Positions 34,377-46,666 of a stretch of DNA of 64,000 bases are shown here, one piece after another. This DNA comes from Thermosynechococcaceae cyanobacterium YX3bin19 (GTDB taxonomy: Bacteria; Cyanobacteriota; Cyanobacteriia; Thermosynechococcales; Thermosynechococcaceae). A model generated the notes under the pieces. That model made no database searches and had not been told where the DNA came from. It saw only the letters and a program-made list of their open reading frames with translations. Each line of letters starts with the position of its first letter. Position 1 is the stretch's first letter. The translations under genes were made by a program, and so were the position numbers. The stretch lies in NCBI GenBank assembly GCA_030447595.1, contig JAUJON010000001.1:1-64000 (forward strand), in the 5' to 3' direction.

Positions 34377-35166
34377 GGCGCTGGGCTTCATAGAGGATTA
34401 AGGCCGCCGCGATCGCCACATTCAGTGACTCGACACCCCGGCTTAAGGGAATCTTGACGTACCGATCAGCAATCCTGCTCAGAGTAGCCGACAGTCCTGC
34501 ACCTTCATTCCCCAGCAAGATTAAGCTGGGAGGCCGTAAGTCTAGCTCCCAATAGCTTAAGGGAGCATCCGGCTGAGTGGCGATTAGCTGTATCCCCTGC
34601 TTTTGATAGCGGCGTAGCTCAGTGTCGAGCTCAGGAACCATCGCCATTGGCAAGCGAAACCACTGACCGGCAGAGGCTCGCAGAACCTTGGGATGCTCTA
34701 AATCCACGCTGCCACTACTGAGGAGTAATCCCTCAGCCCCGGCTGCAGTTGCTGTGCGAATAATCGTGCCCAGGTTGCCAGGATCCTGGATCGTTTCTAG
34801 AACCAATCCCAAGCTAGTGAAGTTAAAAGCACAGAACCGGCGGCAAGCAGTGGCAACGACCCCATCTGGCTGTGTTGTGGTTGCGATCGCCGCTAGTAGG
34901 TTTGGGCTAACCAATTCACAGCGCTGTGCCAGGGCGCAGACTTGCTGCCATAAGTGTTCATGCTTTTGCTGCCACTCGGCTGTATAACAGACGGCCATTA
35001 AAGGCCACTTGAGAGCGCAGGCTTCTTCGAGCAAGTGAGTGCCCTCGAGCAAAAAAAGCTGTTGTTCAGCCCGGCCCTTAGGATGATGCAGCTTGCGAAT
35101 TTGCTTGATTAAAGAGTTTTGTAAGCTCGTTAGCACTGAGCCGGTACCAAACTTAAAGAACATCAA
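34357..35166 (-). CDS. TrmH/SpoU-family RNA methyltransferase
   Basis: 269 aa; LETIQDPGNLGTIIRTATAAGAEGLLLS; LILLGNEGAGL; SLNVAIAAALILYEAQRQR. Confidence 0.9.
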   Translation of the reverse strand: MMFFKFGTGSVLTSLQNSLIKQIRKLHHPKGRAEQQLFLLEGTHLLEEACALKWPLMAVCYTAEWQQKHEHLWQQVCALAQRCELVSPNLLAAIATTTQPDGVVATACRRFCAFNFTSLGLVLETIQDPGNLGTIIRTATAAGAEGLLLSSGSVDLEHPKVLRASAGQWFRLPMAMVPELDTELRRYQKQGIQLIATQPDAPLSYWELDLRPPSLILLGNEGAGLSATLSRIADRYVKIPLSRGVESLNVAIAAALILYEAQRQRTFRV

Positions 35167-35211
35167 TTCAGAGATTACCCTGAAGTATGGCAGCCCAAAT
35201 CCATCGAAGAT

Positions 35212-35294
35212 GCGGAACCGGGGACTTGAACCCCGAAGGCCTTGCGGCCACTAGAACCTGAATCTAGCGCGTCTACCAATTCCGCCAGTTCCGC
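35212..35294 (-). tRNA. tRNA-Leu(CAG)
   Basis: rc folds: acceptor GCGGAAC/GTTCCGC, anticodon stem CTAGA-TTCAGGT-TCTAG, long variable arm, GGTTCAAGTCC T-loop. Confidence 0.95.
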
Positions 35295-35365
35295 TCAATG
35301 TAGTAATTCCCAAGGTTTATAATCATCCAGCAATTTCTATTATCCGTCAACCACCTCCAAGTCGT

Positions 35366-35399
35366 AAACGTCATTACTGTACAAACGTCATTACTGTGT
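35366..35399. repeat. 17-bp tandem duplication upstream of murA
   Basis: aaacgtcattactgtac / aaacgtcattactgtgt. Confidence 0.85.
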
Positions 35400-35594
35400 A
35401 ATAGATATGTATAAAAGGACAGCCAGATACGTTAAGTAACTCTATCGAAGAATAATTCTCGTTTTCGAGAATCTTCCGGTAGAATCAAAACCAAACTATG
35501 CTTTTCTTGCTGAATTCAGTCCTAGGAGGACAGGAACATTACTCCCTCTCTAAGCTCGACAGACAATAATTCATCTTTCCAGCCCAACCAGTCT

Positions 35595-36887
35595 GTGCTC
35601 CACATCTGGGGTAGAACTCCTCTACAAGGACATGTTGAGATCAGCGGTGCTAAAAATTCGGCTCTAGCTTTGATGGCTGGGGCATTGCTCTCCTCTGAAA
35701 CTTGCCGTCTCCGCAATGTTCCTAACCTCGTCGATATTACTCGTATGGGAAAGGTACTGTCCGCCCTAGGAATAAAGTTAAAGCAGGATGGTGATCTTTT
35801 AGAGATAGATGCCAGTCACATTAGTCATTCCACAGCACCCTACCAATTAGTGAGCCAGCTACGCGCCAGCTTCTTTGTCATTGGTCCGCTGCTGGCTCGT
35901 TTAGGGGTTGCCCGTGTTCCCTTGCCTGGCGGTTGTGCAATTGGGGCAAGACCCGTTGATTTGCACGTCCGTGGCCTCCAGGCAATGGGAGCTGATGTTC
36001 AGTTTGAACACGGCGTTGTCATGGCCTATGCTCGCAAACTCCAAGGGGCAAGAATTTATCTCGACTGTCCCAGCGTTGGGGCAACAGAAACCCTGATGAT
36101 GGCGGCAACCTTGGCCGAGGGGGAAACAATCATTGAAAATGCCGCTCAAGAACCTGAGATTGTCGATCTGGCCAATTTCTGCCAGGCCATGGGAGCTCAG
36201 ATTCAAGGGGCGGGAACAAGCACGATTACGGTTGTTGGGGTATCGCAGTTGCATGGTACTGATTACTCAATCATTCCCGATCGAATTGAGGCTGGTACCT
36301 TTTTAATTGCCGGGGCAATCACTCGTTCGGAAATTAGCCTCTCTCCAGTAGTGCCTGATCACTTAACGGCCGTTATTTCTAAGCTTCAGGCGATTGGGGT
36401 AGAAGTGATTTCAGATACACCTAATCAATTACGGGTGGTGCCGGGACAAACCTATAGAGGAACAGACATTGAAACCTACTTCTATCCGGGTTTTCCCACA
36501 GACATGCAGCCCATGTTCATGTCGTTGCTGACCTTGAGCGAGGGCAGCAGTGTGATTACAGAGACAATTTTTGAAAAACGCTTACAGCATGTCCAAGAAT
36601 TCAAGCGGATGGGCGCAGACATTCGAATCAAAGGTAACCATGCCTTTATCAATGGTGTGCCAATGCTATCTGGGGCCCCTGTGGTAGCAACTGATCTGCG
36701 GGCTGCTGCAGGGCTCGTTGTTGCAGCCTTGGCCGCCGAGGGCAAGTCAACGATTCAAGGTTTACAGTACTTAGATCGGGGGTACGAAAAGCTAGAGCGA
36801 AAACTGCAAGGCCTGGGAGCCCGCCTGGAGCGAGTGCCGTTGGATACCCCAGAGGTTCAACCAGTACCCCCATCGGTTTCTGTTTGA
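35595..36887 (+). CDS. murA: UDP-N-acetylglucosamine 1-carboxyvinyltransferase
   Basis: [39 protein letters not shown]; start may be upstream. Confidence 0.95.
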   Translation: MLHIWGRTPLQGHVEISGAKNSALALMAGALLSSETCRLRNVPNLVDITRMGKVLSALGIKLKQDGDLLEIDASHISHSTAPYQLVSQLRASFFVIGPLLARLGVARVPLPGGCAIGARPVDLHVRGLQAMGADVQFEHGVVMAYARKLQGARIYLDCPSVGATETLMMAATLAEGETIIENAAQEPEIVDLANFCQAMGAQIQGAGTSTITVVGVSQLHGTDYSIIPDRIEAGTFLIAGAITRSEISLSPVVPDHLTAVISKLQAIGVEVISDTPNQLRVVPGQTYRGTDIETYFYPGFPTDMQPMFMSLLTLSEGSSVITETIFEKRLQHVQEFKRMGADIRIKGNHAFINGVPMLSGAPVVATDLRAAAGLVVAALAAEGKSTIQGLQYLDRGYEKLERKLQGLGARLERVPLDTPEVQPVPPSVSV

Positions 36888-37006
36888 GCTCCCAGCCTGG
36901 AGGCAGTTTCTCTCTCGATATACTAGGAGTAGTGGGTCTAGCGAAAACCACTGAAAGCAGTTCACTTAGGGTTAGACCCAATCTAAATTTGTCGTGAGAT
37001 GCCTGC

Positions 37007-37876
37007 ATGACCTCAAAAACCTTAATGATCGGCCTGAGGGCAGATCAGTTTCGTCATCCCCTTGACTTGGAAGCAACGGCGGCCTTAAAGCAATTGCCTG
37101 GTCTAGATATGGTTATCCGGAACTTGCTGGGGCCAATGGCTGAACAGGTTTTTTACCTGGATAACATTGCCTCCAGCATTCTAGTTGGGGAGCAGCAGTT
37201 GCCCCACTTGCACCAACTGTTGCTAGAAGCCTGCCAGGTTTTAGATTTAGAACCTCCTCAACTTTACGTGCGCCAGCATCCGGCTCCCAATGCCTACACC
37301 TTTGCCGTGCGAGGTAAGCAGCCTTTTGTGGTGCTGCACACTTCTTTGATTGAGCTGCTGAACCCAGAAGAGATTCAAGCGGTGATTGCTCATGAACTCG
37401 GTCATCTCAAGTGCGACCACGGTGTCTATTTGACGCTAGCTAACTTGGTCGTCTTAGCAGCTGGACAACTACCCAGGCTTGGTAGCTGGATTGCCCAAAG
37501 TTTACAGGCTCAAGTACTACAGTGGATTAGATGTGCTGAATTTACTTGCGATCGCGCGGCCTTACTGGTGGCACAGGACCCCAAGGTGGTTATTTCTGTT
37601 CTGATGAAGCTAGCGGGAGGGTCCCCGACACTGGCACCTCAGCTGAACTTAGATGCTTTTTTAGCCCAGGCACGGGCCTACGATGCGGTCAACGACGAAT
37701 TGGGCCAACTGCTTAAACGAGCCCGCTCCGCTGAGCTAACCCACCCACTGCCAGTCCTGCGGGCGCGGGAAATTGATCGCTGGGCCAGTAGTCCAGCCTT
37801 CCAGTCCCTATTCCAGATGCAATCAGTTCAGTATAATAGTGAAGCACCATCCAAGGGCGGGTGGCGAAATTGGTAG
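37007..37876 (+). CDS. M48-family metallopeptidase
   Basis: AVIAHELGHLKCDH (HExxH); C-terminal codons overlap tRNA-Leu. Confidence 0.88.
   Translation: MTSKTLMIGLRADQFRHPLDLEATAALKQLPGLDMVIRNLLGPMAEQVFYLDNIASSILVGEQQLPHLHQLLLEACQVLDLEPPQLYVRQHPAPNAYTFAVRGKQPFVVLHTSLIELLNPEEIQAVIAHELGHLKCDHGVYLTLANLVVLAAGQLPRLGSWIAQSLQAQVLQWIRCAEFTCDRAALLVAQDPKVVISVLMKLAGGSPTLAPQLNLDAFLAQARAYDAVNDELGQLLKRARSAELTHPLPVLRAREIDRWASSPAFQSLFQMQSVQYNSEAPSKGGWRNW
37832..37837 (+). promoter_or_regulatory. Putative -10 element (TATAAT) for tRNA-Leu, inside the M48 CDS
   Basis: Exact TATAAT 17 nt before the tRNA 5' end; no convincing -35 found. Confidence 0.4.
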
Positions 37877-37936
37877 ACGCACCACACTCAAAATGTGGCG
37901 GCTTCGGTCGTGAGAGTTCGAGTCTCTCCCCGCCCA
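37855..37936 (+). tRNA. tRNA-Leu(CAA)
   Basis: Acceptor GGGCGGG/CCCGCCC, anticodon arm CCACA-CTCAAAA-TGTGG, long variable arm, GTTCGAGTC T-loop. Confidence 0.95.
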
Positions 37937-37957
37937 CTTACTGATTGAGCATCATCA

Positions 37958-40064
<2,107 letters not shown>

Positions 40065-40083
40065 TAAGGACTTACCTTAGACA

Positions 40084-40118
40084 TTTTAAAAAAACAAACC
40101 CTCTAACTGCTTAGAGGG
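40084..40118 (-). terminator. Rho-independent terminator, likely for petE
   Basis: Minus strand CCCTCTAA-GCAG-TTAGAGGG then TTTGTTTTTTT; lies downstream of petE on the same strand. Confidence 0.75.
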
Positions 40119-40351
40119 AAACACAAAACCTGAACGAGATAGCTTACATTGTCCTTACTAGTATTTGCCTGCCTGCTCCATTACGGAGGTAGTAATGTCT
40201 GGTATTGAGTTAAAACTCTCCCTTGCTAAACCGAATGCCGAGTAATGAACAAACCTGCACTAACTCACGAGTTCACTACAGGTAATGTTGGACATGGGCT
40301 CAACAAAGGAGAAATTCTATCCCCAGTAATCAAGAAGGTTTATCTTGCAAA

Positions 40352-40771
40352 CTAGCCTTGCACTGTAATCTTTCCGGCCATCCCAGCACCCCGGTGAGGT
40401 TCGCAATAGTAGGCATAGTCACCTGTGGGCATATCCTCGCCAAAGGTTACTTCAAATGATTCGCCTGGGCTAAACAGCAGTTGCTTGTGAGACAACTTTT
40501 TCGCTAGTACTTTATCACCCCCTGGAACTTGCTTATCGTCAAAAACTGCATTGTGCGGTGCAAGTTTATTATTGACCCACTTCACCGTGTCACCGGGTTT
40601 AACAGTTAATTCTGACGGTTCATATTTCAAAGCGCCCTTATCCGTTCCCATCTTGACAGTAAAGGTCTCAGCAGCTGCGGAGGGGGTGACCAGCATAAAA
40701 CTACTGGCGACTAGGACAACAGTCAACAGTGCTAGACTTAAGCTGCGTAAAATTGATGCGATAAATTTCAT
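40352..40771 (-). CDS. petE: Plastocyanin
   Basis: Signal peptide; [13 protein letters not shown] and [17 protein letters not shown] copper ligands. Confidence 0.95.
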   Translation of the reverse strand: MKFIASILRSLSLALLTVVLVASSFMLVTPSAAAETFTVKMGTDKGALKYEPSELTVKPGDTVKWVNNKLAPHNAVFDDKQVPGGDKVLAKKLSHKQLLFSPGESFEVTFGEDMPTGDYAYYCEPHRGAGMAGKITVQG

Positions 40772-40963
40772 AAATTTCCTCTGAAGGTTTTAGCTTAGCT
40801 TACTCTCAGCTTGGCCTATTTTCTGTACAATACTCATCTCCCTTTAGGAGATAAAGCTTTCGGCTTAACCGGAAAGGTTGTTTAGATATTGGTGTTCAAC
40901 CTTATTCTTTAAGATTTTAAGGCAAATGGTTGCCTGAGTTCAGAACATTCTTAGACCCGTAAT

Positions 40964-41413
40964 TCAAAATGTCTTACTGCCCCAGCCCGGTGCTTCCTGC
41001 GCGGCTCGTAGAATGAAAGCCGCTAGGTTTTCTACCTGGGGCTGCGACATCCAGCTTTCTGGAACTTGCCGACACCAGAAGGTCTCCTCGCTGCCGTCAT
41101 AAGTCATGGGCTTTCTCAGGAAAGCGACTAAGCTGTTGATGTTATCACGAGCTGGGTTCGCCCCCTTAAGATCAGCTAAAGATAGAGAAGTTAAGGGATC
41201 GGGTAAGGTAGAACCCCCAACATGGCAGTTTTTACAGCTATCTTCAAACAGGTGTTTGCCATCGGAGAGATCGATTGGAGAAAACAGGCGCGTGTGACCT
41301 TGCTGATCTATTTCTAAGGGAACAGGTTCTTTTACTTTAAGGTAGCGGGTAACGTAAGTGTCTACTGTATCTGCCTGAACCGGGAAGCTAGCGCTCGCGA
41401 TAAAGCACAGCAA
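40964..41413 (-). CDS. psbV2: Cytochrome c-550-like protein PsbV2 (N-terminus/start uncertain)
   Basis: CKNCHVGGSTLPDP haem site; MTYDGSEETFWCRQVPESWMSQPQVENLAAFILRAAQEAPGWG; only non-ATG starts seen in frame. Confidence 0.75.
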   Translation of the reverse strand: MLCFIASASFPVQADTVDTYVTRYLKVKEPVPLEIDQQGHTRLFSPIDLSDGKHLFEDSCKNCHVGGSTLPDPLTSLSLADLKGANPARDNINSLVAFLRKPMTYDGSEETFWCRQVPESWMSQPQVENLAAFILRAAQEAPGWGSKTF

Positions 41414-41511
41414 AAAGAGGCTCGGCAGGGAGCAGACGCAAAGAAACGCAGACGAAACGAGACTAAGAGGGGGTTTGGGGCAAATTCTGGTTTGGTTAGA
41501 GGCTCATAGTT

Positions 41512-41997
41512 TAAAAGCCAACTTTACCAGCACAGCGGTCTCCCAAGATTTTACTTTGAAATAAAAATGTGCCTGACGCCACCAAGTCATCTTCGGTAAG
41601 ATTTCTCATTTCCAGGATAAATATCTGCGCTCTTAAGGCTGGGATGGACTTCGGCAATTGACTCCTCCCCATCGTAAGTAGTCGGATTTTTTCATATAAT
41701 CGACTAGTCCCTTCAACGTTATCTCGGGGGAGTTGCCAGCGCTAGCGTTTCCGGCCTGAGGTTTATGTCTGGGTTAGTTGCGGTTACTCCGCCCTTGTGG
41801 CACTGGGCACAGACATTGTTGAACAAGCGTTGGCCTTGTTTGACCTCTTGGGGGGTTAATACAATTGTGTCTCCCTGCCCGCTAAGTTTGACTGTGCGGG
41901 TCGCCTCGTCTACAACGGCAGCAGAGGCACTGCCACTCAACACCTGAAAGGTGAAAAATACAGCGGCTACAACAAGCCAAATGTATCTTTTTAACAT
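41512..41997 (-). pseudogene. psbV: Cytochrome c-550 (PsbV), frameshifted in the C-terminal half
   Basis: MLKRYIWLVVAAVFFTFQ...CAQCHKGGVTATNPDINLRPETLALATPPR then stop; downstream bases in shifting frames give DNVE-GLVDYMKNP-TTYDGEESIAEVHPSLKSADIYP-EMRNLTEDDLVASG...SKILGDRCAGKVGF. Confidence 0.85.
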
Positions 41998-42084
41998 GGT
42001 TCTCCTTAAAGCTTGTCTTGGTAATGAGTTGCTTAACATTTGGAACAATGCAACAGACCAGTTTCTAACAACGACCTGAAGGTG

Positions 42085-42207
42085 TTACTCGGTATCCTCA
42101 CAGACAAAGTATTCAAGAGCAGCGAACCAGATTTGCGGTAAGAACCCCAAAGAAATGGTTGGCCCAAACTGCTCCCAGAGAAAGGAGTTATCTTTGAGGA
42201 CCTGCAT
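42085..42207 (-). CDS. Candidate small ORF (40 aa)
   Basis: MQVLKDNSFLWEQFGPTISLGFLPQIWFAALEYFVCEDTE; overlaps the 3' end of the preceding small CDS; not in supplied ORF track. Confidence 0.3.
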   Translation of the reverse strand: MQVLKDNSFLWEQFGPTISLGFLPQIWFAALEYFVCEDTE

Positions 42208-42391
42208 TTTTATGAGCCATAATTTCTACAATAATTGCTTTGGCGTCCTCTAAGGCTAGACGAGTTTGAGGGGTTTTATAGGCAATTCCCAGCTGGTCAC
42301 AGAGGCAAAAGATATCTTCAACTTGAAGATGAAAGTCTTCGGCAATTTCTGCAACGGTAAGGTCTGCAAAGCCCATAATGCTTCTTTGCAA
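42188..42391 (-). CDS. Small conserved-looking protein with IF-2 N-terminal-like helix-turn-helix character
   Basis: DLTVAEIAEDFHLQVEDIFCLCDQLGIAYKTPQTRLALEDAKAIIVEIM. Confidence 0.5.
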   Translation of the reverse strand: MQRSIMGFADLTVAEIAEDFHLQVEDIFCLCDQLGIAYKTPQTRLALEDAKAIIVEIMAHKNAGPQR

Positions 42392-42464
42392 GGATTGAAA
42401 ACTGTCTACCTAATATCATGCCATTGAGCTGCACTTTTCTAAAGTAAACCTGGTGGAACCAGGA

Positions 42465-43412
42465 TCAATCGACGGCAGCAGGGCGAGGAACAGTTTCTGG
42501 GTGATCGTGGAAACGCTTTTGCATCGTCGTTACCATCCAGTGAGCAGCACTTGGCATTGGCTGGTGCAGTTGAATCAGGCGAGCCAAGGTTTTTTTGAGT
42601 TGGGTTCGCTGCACAATTGCATCGATAAAACCATGACTCAGCAAATACTCAGCCGTCTGAAAGTCCTCTGGCAACTTTTCTTTGAGGGTGTTTTCTACAA
42701 CTCGACGGCCAGCAAACCCAACAGTCGCCTTAGGTTCTGCTAAAATTACATCGCCCAACATGGCAAAACTTGCCGTGACTCCTCCGGTTGTTGGGTGGGT
42801 CAACACAGGGACATAGAGTAAGCGTGCTGCCCGGTGACGCTCTAGGGCGGCCGATGTTTTGGCCATTTGCATCAGGCTCAACATGCCTTCCTGCATCCGG
42901 GCTCCCCCAGAAGCACAGACAATTACCAAGGGTAGGCGTTCCCGAGTTGCCTGTTCAATCAGACGGGTAAGCTTTTCTCCCACTACAGACCCCATACTGC
43001 CCCCCATAAAGCGGAAGTCCATGACGCCCAGAGCAAAGGGCAAGCCTGCTAGCTGCCCTATACCCGTTTGGACTGCATCGAGCAACCCTGTCTTTTCCTG
43101 GTACTCGCGCAGGCGATCGCTGTAGGGCTTGCGATCGTGAAACTTCAATGGATCGGTAGGAACTAGATGCTCATCAATTGGTATCCAGGTACCTGAATCA
43201 ATGAGTTGTTGAATTCGTTCTGCACTGTATACCCGCCTATGATGGTTGCACTCAGGACAAACCATCTGGTTAGCACGCAGATCTTTTGTGTAGGTTAAGA
43301 CGTTGCAGTCCTCGCATTTGGTCCATAGCCCATCAGCAATCTCTCGCTCTTGCTGCTCCCGACTAATTGGACCTGATTTTCGTCGGTTAGCAAACCAGTC
43401 AAATAAGGACAT
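42465..43412 (-). CDS. accD: Acetyl-CoA carboxylase carboxyltransferase subunit beta
   Basis: Zn-finger CEDC...[34 protein letters not shown]. Confidence 0.96.
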   Translation of the reverse strand: MSLFDWFANRRKSGPISREQQEREIADGLWTKCEDCNVLTYTKDLRANQMVCPECNHHRRVYSAERIQQLIDSGTWIPIDEHLVPTDPLKFHDRKPYSDRLREYQEKTGLLDAVQTGIGQLAGLPFALGVMDFRFMGGSMGSVVGEKLTRLIEQATRERLPLVIVCASGGARMQEGMLSLMQMAKTSAALERHRAARLLYVPVLTHPTTGGVTASFAMLGDVILAEPKATVGFAGRRVVENTLKEKLPEDFQTAEYLLSHGFIDAIVQRTQLKKTLARLIQLHQPMPSAAHWMVTTMQKRFHDHPETVPRPAAVD

Positions 43413-43682
43413 GACAACAATCCTTCAAACTACCAATAGGCCAGCAATCAATTGGCCTTAAACTCTCTTAACTTCTATAGCATCTCACCTTTGGTGTAAA
43501 CAATATTGAATTGCTTTTTCAATACACTGCTCAGATAACAAACTGCGCTAGCGGCTGTCTAGGCCATAACTCTGCTTGTCCCTCACTCAATTTACCTTCA
43601 GACCTTCTTGAGATTGCAACATTTCGCAATCTTTGTAGTACAAGTTTTGCCCTGAGATTTGGGCACACTTAATTTTAGGTTC

Positions 43683-43704
43683 AAACACTCTTGAAACACT
43701 CTTG
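43683..43704. repeat. 11-bp tandem duplication in the rpsB-accD intergenic region
   Basis: aaacactcttg x2. Confidence 0.85.
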
Positions 43705-44158
43705 AGGCTTTAGCGCCTTTCCTCTCCCTCGGTTACAAATTACCTTGGCGGTCCTTGGATAATCGGTTTATGACTTCAAGCATGAAGAACAGGTTCCCCT
43801 TATGGCAATTTTTGAATCAACCTGTTTTTAGTCGAACCTCAAAATTAGTGCTTAATCCCTTTCACTTCTGGTACCTTTACCAAGTTCAGCTCCTAGAGCG
43901 TTGCTGGCAGAGAACCTATAAATGCCATCCTCGCCACTAGCATAGTTCACTGGAACGAAACGACTACCTCCAGGCAAGCGACTTGCAGGCTTCTCGAACC
44001 AGAAAGTCCTTGAAAGTTTAGAGTTAACTCAACTGTGTTAGCCTATAAGGGTTGTCTTAATACACCACACATCTAGGGTTTCGGGTGTTTCTGAAGAGTA
44101 AATTCTTTCGAAATCCGCCTGGATGGAGGATAAACCCGAAGTAGGAGTCACAAAGAAT

Positions 44159-44935
44159 ATGCCGGTTATCAGTTTGCCTCAGATGCTGGAATCTGGGGTT
44201 CATTTTGGTCATCAAGCTCGTCGCTGGAATCCCAAGATGGACCCTTATATCTTTACGGAGCGCAATGGGGTCCACATTATTGATTTAGTGCAGACAGCTC
44301 AGCTCATGGATGAAGCCTACGAGTATACGCGGTCTGCCTCAGAGCAGGGCAAGCGCTTCCTATTTATTGGTACAAAACGGCAAGCTGCCGGAATTGTTGC
44401 CCAAGAAGCCTCACGCTGTGGTAGCTACTACGTAAACCAGCGTTGGTTAGGGGGAATGTTAACCAACTGGGCCACCATTAAGACTCGCGCTGACCGGCTC
44501 AAGGATCTTGAGCGACGTCAAGAAACGGGTGTCCTCGACTTGTTGCCAAAGAAAGAAGCTTCAGTTTTGCGCCGGGAGCTAGAGAGGCTACAAAAGTACC
44601 TCGGTGGCATTAAGGTCATGCGAAAAATTCCTGATGTGGTCCTGATTGTGGATCAAAAGCGGGAATACAATGCGGTGCAAGAGTGCCAGAAGCTAGGAAT
44701 TCCAATCATTTCTCTGTTAGATACCAACTGCGACCCAGACTTGGTAGATATTCCTATCCCAGCCAACGATGATGCCATTCGCTCGGTTAAGCTGATTGTC
44801 AGTAAGCTGGCTGACGCCATTTATGAAGGTCGCCATGGTCAGCTAGAGACTGAAGAAGAATACGAGGAAGAAACTGACGCCGAATTGGAAGATTCCTTCG
44901 AGCCGCAAGCAGAGGAGGAATCGGGAGAATCGTAG
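44159..44935 (+). CDS. rpsB: 30S ribosomal protein S2
   Basis: [43 protein letters not shown]; start at 44159 rather than 44123. Confidence 0.97.
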   Translation: MPVISLPQMLESGVHFGHQARRWNPKMDPYIFTERNGVHIIDLVQTAQLMDEAYEYTRSASEQGKRFLFIGTKRQAAGIVAQEASRCGSYYVNQRWLGGMLTNWATIKTRADRLKDLERRQETGVLDLLPKKEASVLRRELERLQKYLGGIKVMRKIPDVVLIVDQKREYNAVQECQKLGIPIISLLDTNCDPDLVDIPIPANDDAIRSVKLIVSKLADAIYEGRHGQLETEEEYEEETDAELEDSFEPQAEEESGES

Positions 44936-44978
44936 CACAATAGTATTGATCATCACAGTAAAGACTGAGGCAATAAAG

Positions 44979-45641
44979 ATGGCAGAAATCTCCGCCCAAA
45001 GTGTACGGGAACTGCGCGAAAAAACTGGCGCGGGTATGATGGATTGCAAAAGAGCTCTCCAGGAAACGAGTGGAGAGATGACGAAGGCTATAGAGCATCT
45101 CCGTCAAAAGGGCTTAGCTTCTGCCGCAAAGAAAGCAGGACGAGTTGCCGCAGAGGGCTTGGTCGATAGCTACATCCATACTGGAGGTCGCATTGGAGTT
45201 TTGGTGGAAGTCAATTGTGAGACCGACTTCGTGGCTCGTAATGACGCGTTTAAAGCCCTGGTCCAAGACATCGCTAAGCAAGTCGCCGCTTCGCCGAATA
45301 TAGAGTACGTGCAGATCAGCGATATTCCCGCAGAAGTGGTTGACCGCGAAAAAGCGGTTGCCATGGGATCTGACGCTTTGAAGGGGAAACCGGAAGCCAT
45401 TAAAGAGAAAATTGTTCAAGGCAAGGTTGAGAAAACCTTAAGAGAGCTGTGCTTAATGGATCAGCCCTTTATCCGGGACCAAAATATGACCGTGGAAGAG
45501 CTGGTTAAACAAGCTGTTGCTCAACTGGGGGAAAATATTCAAGTCCGGCGCTTTGACCGTTTTGTTTTAGGCGAAGGTGTTGAAAGGAAAACAGCTGATT
45601 TTGCTGAAGAAGTGGCGGCTCAGGTTGCAGGTGGTAGCTGA
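44979..45641 (+). CDS. tsf: Elongation factor Ts
   Basis: [41 protein letters not shown]. Confidence 0.97.
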   Translation: MAEISAQSVRELREKTGAGMMDCKRALQETSGEMTKAIEHLRQKGLASAAKKAGRVAAEGLVDSYIHTGGRIGVLVEVNCETDFVARNDAFKALVQDIAKQVAASPNIEYVQISDIPAEVVDREKAVAMGSDALKGKPEAIKEKIVQGKVEKTLRELCLMDQPFIRDQNMTVEELVKQAVAQLGENIQVRRFDRFVLGEGVERKTADFAEEVAAQVAGGS

Positions 45642-45674
45642 GTAGCTCTTCGTTAAGTGCATTCAGTTTTGAAT

Positions 45675-45713
45675 CAAAGACAGGCTGGCAATGCTAACCT
45701 GTCTTTGTTATTT
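45675..45713 (+). terminator. Rho-independent-like terminator after rpsB-tsf
   Basis: 10-bp perfect stem CAAAGACAGG / CCTGTCTTTG followed by ttattt. Confidence 0.75.
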
Positions 45714-45797
45714 CATGGGCATTGTGCTGAAGACGTTCAACGAACAAGCATAATTAGGCACAATCGTAGGTAAAAATAGCAGAAACGTTCAAAGGGT

Positions 45798-46660
45798 ATG
45801 CTAGGAGCCATTGAGCAAATTGAGCAGGAAATTACAGCGCTGAAAGTAGCTGTCGACACAATTGCTCAAGATTGCTGCAGTACCTATGCCGGCTACCTTG
45901 GGGTGTTGGGGCAGGCAGTCCGCCAACAGCTCATTATGGCTAGTTATCGCCTGTGCACTCAAATCTATCCTCGTGCCTTTTTGGGCTTATCCTTAATTCA
46001 GCGGCAGCAGTTACAGCAAACCTTGCAGCAACTGGGGCAGCAGTCCGAGCAAAGGTTGCAGAAAAACCTGGGGCTGCTTGTGGTTCCCGCAGGTACTAAG
46101 TTAGAGGACCCGGAGCAGTTGAACCAAGCGATCGCGCAGCTGGAGCTATCAGTCGCCGAGGAATTGCGACGGGTTTCCTCCGAAGCCAACCTATGCTTAC
46201 AGCGCTATGACATTCTTTCTGGCACCGTTTTAGAGATTGTGCTCAAAGAGGCGGCAAAAGCGGAAGCGTTAGGGGGAGCAATTACGGGGCCACCTAATCT
46301 TTTAACTGCTGTGATTGAAACCGAGGAGGCTGACCTTTCAAACGTTCCAGCAATCGACTTTAGCTCAGAAACAGATCGGGGCCCTCAGTTAATTTTAGAA
46401 GACGCTCAAAGTGCTTCTGAAGATCCTGATCTCCCCGATGAGCAAGAAACTATTTCCACGGCGATCGCCGCGATCTACCTCCGTCTGGGAGAAATTGAGT
46501 TTGCTGACTCAACCGTAATGCTCTGGCGTAATCGCCTGCGTAAACTTGGGGCTCAATTAGGGGGCCTCCAGCGAGTTTACTAAAAAGCAACAGGAACGAA
46601 CCATTGCCGAAGCGGAAGCTGCCTGGCACGCTAGCTGGTCTGATCCTCTTGAGAGCTGAA
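45798..46660 (+). pseudogene. Conserved-looking hypothetical protein between tsf and recG, 3' end frameshifted
   Basis: Open to 46583 (..AQLGGLQRVY*); shifted frame continues EFTKKQQERTIAEAEAAWHASWSDPLES*. Confidence 0.5.
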
Positions 46661-46666
46661 TTGCCG

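Noticed and set aside
43755-43940. 61-aa ORF in the rpsB upstream region
   Set aside because: No recognisable domain, composition looks non-coding.
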